A DNA stretch of 64,000 nt from Ideonella livida (GTDB taxonomy: Bacteria; Pseudomonadota; Gammaproteobacteria; Burkholderiales; Burkholderiaceae_C): contig NZ_JAAGOH010000018.1 of the NCBI RefSeq assembly GCF_010499455.1, positions 1 to 64,000 on the forward strand, in the 5' to 3' direction. The translations under genes and the position numbers were made by a program. Shown here one piece after another: positions 61,582-64,000 of this stretch (the stretch's first letter is position 1; every line of letters begins with the position of its first letter). The notes beneath the pieces were generated by a model. The model saw nothing but the letters and a program-made list of their open reading frames with translations. It ran no database searches and had not been told where the DNA came from.

Positions 61582-62460
61582 TCAGCGGCCGAACGCGGCG
61601 TCGCCGACGAGGGTGTTGACCAGGCGGCCGATGCCGTCGATCTCGCAGACGACTTCGTCGCCTTCGTTGACGTTGACCACGCCTTCAGGCGTGCCGGTCA
61701 GGATCACGTCGCCCGGCTGCAGCGTCATGAAACGGCTGAGGTAGGCGATCAGGTCGGCCACGTCATGCACCATGTGACCGGTGTGGCCTTGCTGGGTGAT
61801 CTGGCCGTTCACGCGGGTGCGCAGCGCCAGCGCCTGCGGATCGGGCACGGCGGCGGCGGGCACCAGCCAGGGGCCCAGCACGGTGGCGGTGTCGCGGTTC
61901 TTCACCGGCAGGTTGGGGCGGTACCAGTTCTCCAGCAGGTCGCGAATGGCGTAGTCGTTGCACACGGTGTAGCCGGCCACATGGGCCAGGGCGTCTTCGC
62001 GGCGGACCTGGGTCGCGGTGCGGCCCATCACCACGGCCAGCTCGCACTCGTAGTGCATGAAGGCCACGCCGTCCGGGCGGCGGGTGGCGCCGCGGTGGCC
62101 GATCACGGCACCCGGCCCCTTCAAAAAGACCAGCGGTTCGTCGGCGGCGGTGACGGTGAGCTCCTTGCTCAACTCCTTGACATGGTCGGCGTAGTTCAGG
62201 CCCAGGGCGATGACGGTGCCCACCTCAAAGGGCGGCAGCCACACCACCTCGTCCTCGCGCAGCACGCGACCGTCGGCCAGGCGCAGCCAGCCGCTGGCGA
62301 TGGCGGCCAGGCCGGTGGCGCCCTCGGGCGACCAGGGCCAGGCGGTGTGCAGCGCCCCGCCATAGGCCACGCGGGCACGGGGGCTGAGGGCCGGCTGCGC
62401 CGGCAGGGCGCAGCGACGGGCGTTGGCGTCCGCATGGGCCAGTGGGGTCACGACCGTCAT
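61582..62460 (-). CDS. hpaG2: HpaG2: C-terminal-type half of homoprotocatechuate isomerase/decarboxylase
   Basis: 292 residues. The FAH-fold active site is intact: GLNYADHVKE, MHYECELAVVMG (metal Glu pair), VCNDYAIRDLLE (Asp) and VILTGTPEGVVNV. In enteric bacteria HpaG (HpcE) is one chain of two FAH domains. Here the second domain is a separate gene and bears the metal ligands. ATG 62460 overlaps the hpaG1 stop as TGATG. Confidence 0.9.
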   Translation of the reverse strand: MTVVTPLAHADANARRCALPAQPALSPRARVAYGGALHTAWPWSPEGATGLAAIASGWLRLADGRVLREDEVVWLPPFEVGTVIALGLNYADHVKELSKELTVTAADEPLVFLKGPGAVIGHRGATRRPDGVAFMHYECELAVVMGRTATQVRREDALAHVAGYTVCNDYAIRDLLENWYRPNLPVKNRDTATVLGPWLVPAAAVPDPQALALRTRVNGQITQQGHTGHMVHDVADLIAYLSRFMTLQPGDVILTGTPEGVVNVNEGDEVVCEIDGIGRLVNTLVGDAAFGR

Positions 62461-63152
62461 CACCGGCCCTCCCCCGCCACGAGTTCAAGCGCCAGGGCCG
62501 GCAGGCCATCGATGCGCAGGCTCACCCGCTGGCCGGCCCGCACCAGCGGCGCGGGGGTGGCGGCCCCCAGCATCAGCACATCGCCGGGCTGCAAGGTCAT
62601 GAAATCGGTGACGTCGGCGATCAGGCGGGCCACGGGGCGCAGGCGCTGCGCGGTGCTGGCCTGCTGCATGCAGACGCCGTCCACCCAGACCTCGGTGCGC
62701 AGGGCGTCCGGCTCTGCCACGGCGCTGGCCGACACCACCGGGCCCAGGGGGCAGAAGCCGTCGCGGGCGTGCTGGCGCACGGCGGGGCGGTAGTGGCTGG
62801 GGTGCGGCACCCACACATCGGCCACCACACAGTAGCCGGCCACCACCTCGGCGGCGCGCTCGGCCGGCACGGCACAGGCGGGCTGGCCAATCACCAGCCC
62901 CAGCGACACGCCCACCTGCAGCGCCGCCTCACCCGCCGGCACCACCACCCGCGCCCCCGGCCCGGCCAAGGTGTTGCGCGGCCGCAGGGCCAGCACCGGC
63001 CGCTGCGCAGGGGCCTTGTGCGGCGGCTGGTGGGCGGTCTCGCCCAAGGCCTCCCATTCGGGGGCGTGGTTGAGCAGGGTGTTGTAGACCACACCGCTCA
63101 AGAGCGGCGGGCACGGCGGCAAGCCCGGTGCGGGCAGTGCGACGGCAGACAT
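62460..63152 (-). CDS. hpaG1: HpaG1: N-terminal-type half of homoprotocatechuate isomerase/decarboxylase
   Basis: 230 residues of FAH fold (GVVYNTLLNHAPEWEALGE, KAPAQRPVLALRPRNTLAGP, MTLQPGDVLMLG). The expected Glu-x-Glu is replaced in ALQVGVSLGLVIG, so this half probably does not bind metal and may pair with HpaG2 as the isomerase or structural half. It is first in the leftward hpa operon, divergent from hpaR. No Shine-Dalgarno is obvious. Confidence 0.87.
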   Translation of the reverse strand: MSAVALPAPGLPPCPPLLSGVVYNTLLNHAPEWEALGETAHQPPHKAPAQRPVLALRPRNTLAGPGARVVVPAGEAALQVGVSLGLVIGQPACAVPAERAAEVVAGYCVVADVWVPHPSHYRPAVRQHARDGFCPLGPVVSASAVAEPDALRTEVWVDGVCMQQASTAQRLRPVARLIADVTDFMTLQPGDVLMLGAATPAPLVRAGQRVSLRIDGLPALALELVAGEGR

Positions 63153-63183
63153 GCGGCAGTAGGCGACGGTCCGTCGCGGCTAA

Positions 63184-63213
63184 TCACTAATAGATTAGTA
63201 ATGTATTCACTAA
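63184..63213. promoter_or_regulatory. HpaR-type operator in the hpaG1/hpaR divergent promoter
   Basis: ACTAAT-AG-ATTAGT (63186-63199) is a perfect 6-bp dyad, extendable with one mismatch to 8-bp arms. TCACTAA occurs at 63184-63190 and again at 63207-63213. The site lies 17 bases before the hpaR ATG in an AT-rich patch, which fits MarR-type autorepression. Confidence 0.6.
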
Positions 63214-63216
63214 GAT

Positions 63217-63729
63217 ATGAGCATGTCAATCGAACCCGCTGCCGACCCACCCGAAGCCTCCAGCAGCAGCACCGGCCGTGAGCGCGTGTTCCGCCACCGC
63301 AACCTGCCCCTGCTGCTACTGACCGCACGCGACGGTGTGCTGGGGCGCTTTCGCCCCATCCTGAATGCGCACGGCGTGACCGAGCAGCAATGGCGCATCA
63401 TTCGCGCCCTGCTGGAGTCGGGCCCCCAGGAGCCGCGCCAGATTGGCGAGCGCTGCCGCATCTCCAGCCCCAGCCTGGCCGGCGTGCTGGCCCGCATGGA
63501 CGACATGGGCCTGGTCACCCGCGAGCGCCTGCCCCACGACCAACGCCGCGTGATGGTGAGCCTGACCGACGCCAGCCGCCGCCTGGCCCAGACCATGGCG
63601 CCGCAGATCGAGGCGGTCTATCAGATGGTGGAGGACCACATCGGCCAGGCGGTGATGGCCCGCTTCTACGCCACGCTCGATGAGGTGATCGGCCTGCTGG
63701 GCGAGATGCCGCCCATCGACGGGGAGTGA
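63217..63729 (+). CDS. hpaR: HpaR, MarR-family repressor of homoprotocatechuate degradation
   Basis: 170 residues; an ATG two codons later at 63223 is an alternative start. The winged helix includes GVTEQQWRIIRALLESGPQE, QIGERCRISSPSLAGVLARM and the wing RLPHDQRRVMVSLTD. RHRNLPLLLLTARD near the start is typical of HpaR. It represses the meta-pathway operon and itself until a substrate such as 4-hydroxyphenylacetate or homoprotocatechuate binds. Confidence 0.92.
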   Translation: MSMSIEPAADPPEASSSSTGRERVFRHRNLPLLLLTARDGVLGRFRPILNAHGVTEQQWRIIRALLESGPQEPRQIGERCRISSPSLAGVLARMDDMGLVTRERLPHDQRRVMVSLTDASRRLAQTMAPQIEAVYQMVEDHIGQAVMARFYATLDEVIGLLGEMPPIDGE

Positions 63730-63766
63730 GCCCGGCCGGCCGGCCCGTCGGGCCCGTGGCCGGTCC

Positions 63767-64000
63767 TCAGCCGCCGGCCAGCACCCGCACCAGCCGCGCG
63801 GTGGAGGCCACGCCCAGCTTGGCGCGGATGCTGCGCAGCTGGTGGTCGATGGTGGCGGTGGATCGGTCCAGGGCGCGGGCCACTTCCTTGTAGCTCAGGC
63901 CCTGGGCGACCAACCGGGCCACTTTGCGCTCGGCCGGCGTCAGGCGGGCCAGCCAGGGGCTCAGGTGGCCCGGGTGGCCGGACGCGGGGGCCAGGTCCGG
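63767..64000 (-). CDS. LuxR-type regulator, C-terminal part (truncated by window)
   Basis: The last 77 residues read LSPWLARLTPAERKVARLVA and on through QGLSYKEVARALDRS and TATIDHQLRSIRAKL to a TGA at 63767-63769. This is a complete LuxR/NarL helix-turn-helix, with TPAE before it and STxTIxxQLRSIRxKL as the recognition region. The sensor part lies beyond the window. It converges with hpaR, 37 bases apart. Confidence 0.85.
   Translation of the reverse strand, partial: PDLAPASGHPGHLSPWLARLTPAERKVARLVAQGLSYKEVARALDRSTATIDHQLRSIRAKLGVASTARLVRVLAGG

Overview
The window is a high-GC stretch (visibly about 70% G+C, apart from one AT-rich island) of a betaproteobacterial chromosome. I infer Burkholderiales, probably Comamonadaceae or a Leptothrix/Ideonella-like lineage. 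The reasons are three full-length Bug-family (TctC) solute-binding proteins next to catabolic operons, a HyuA/HyuB pair, CoA-based catabolism with a family III CoA-transferase, several tannase-family esterases, and a meta-cleavage homoprotocatechuate (hpa) cluster. I saw no rRNA, tRNA or CRISPR array.

Layout. (1) 1-9173: the end of an outer-membrane protein gene, a small His-tailed membrane protein, then a leftward operon FAH-hydrolase - hyuA - hyuB - small protein - COG0523 GTPase - Bug receptor, with a divergent LysR gene. (2) 9235-12278: an AT-rich insert holding a CoiA-like nuclease gene and a HEPN-like gene, next to a group II intron remnant, flanked by ordinary genes. (3) 12421-17807: an ImpA-like M60 metalloprotease lipoprotein, a DUF5329 protein, a small membrane protein and a LysR regulator. 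(4) 17860-18849: a graveyard made of a three-gene chimeric fragment, an IS5-type transposase remnant and the 3' end of a copper-chaperone gene. (5) 18984-29073: tetR, divergent from a tightly overlapping run SDR - OMF - MFP - RND - degenerate SDR - MFS - thioesterase. (6) 29081-30982: a 7TM-GGDEF diguanylate cyclase. (7) 31114-40408: a leftward beta-oxidation-type operon (FadJ-like, thiolase, two acyl-CoA dehydrogenases, CoA-transferase, Bug) with a divergent LysR. (8) 40652-54803: a secreted unknown, a second chimeric remnant, a Bug/alcohol dehydrogenase/tannase operon, a subtype-B tannase, LysR, an MBL-fold protein without its metal histidines, and two tandem tannase paralogues. (9) 54912-63729: the hpa cluster with hpaG split in two and divergent hpaR. 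A ketopantoate-reductase-like gene and a class II aldolase gene sit between hpaH and hpaI. (10) 63767-64000: the end of a LuxR-type regulator gene.

How the parts fit. Most of the window reads as scavenging of aromatic and carboxylate compounds. Secreted tannase-family esterases could release acids, Bug proteins could bind them in the periplasm, and CoA-transferase/beta-oxidation and hpa meta-cleavage modules could degrade them. Each module has its own LysR, TetR or MarR regulator and usually a visible dyad in the divergent promoter.

The most unusual signal is between hpaD and hpaE (59764-60074). Two oppositely oriented modular hairpin elements share a 22-bp and a 10-bp core, but each is closed by its own, different, complementary outer arms. 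Also notable are two mosaics of gene shards that match genes elsewhere in this window, with short homologies at their joints.
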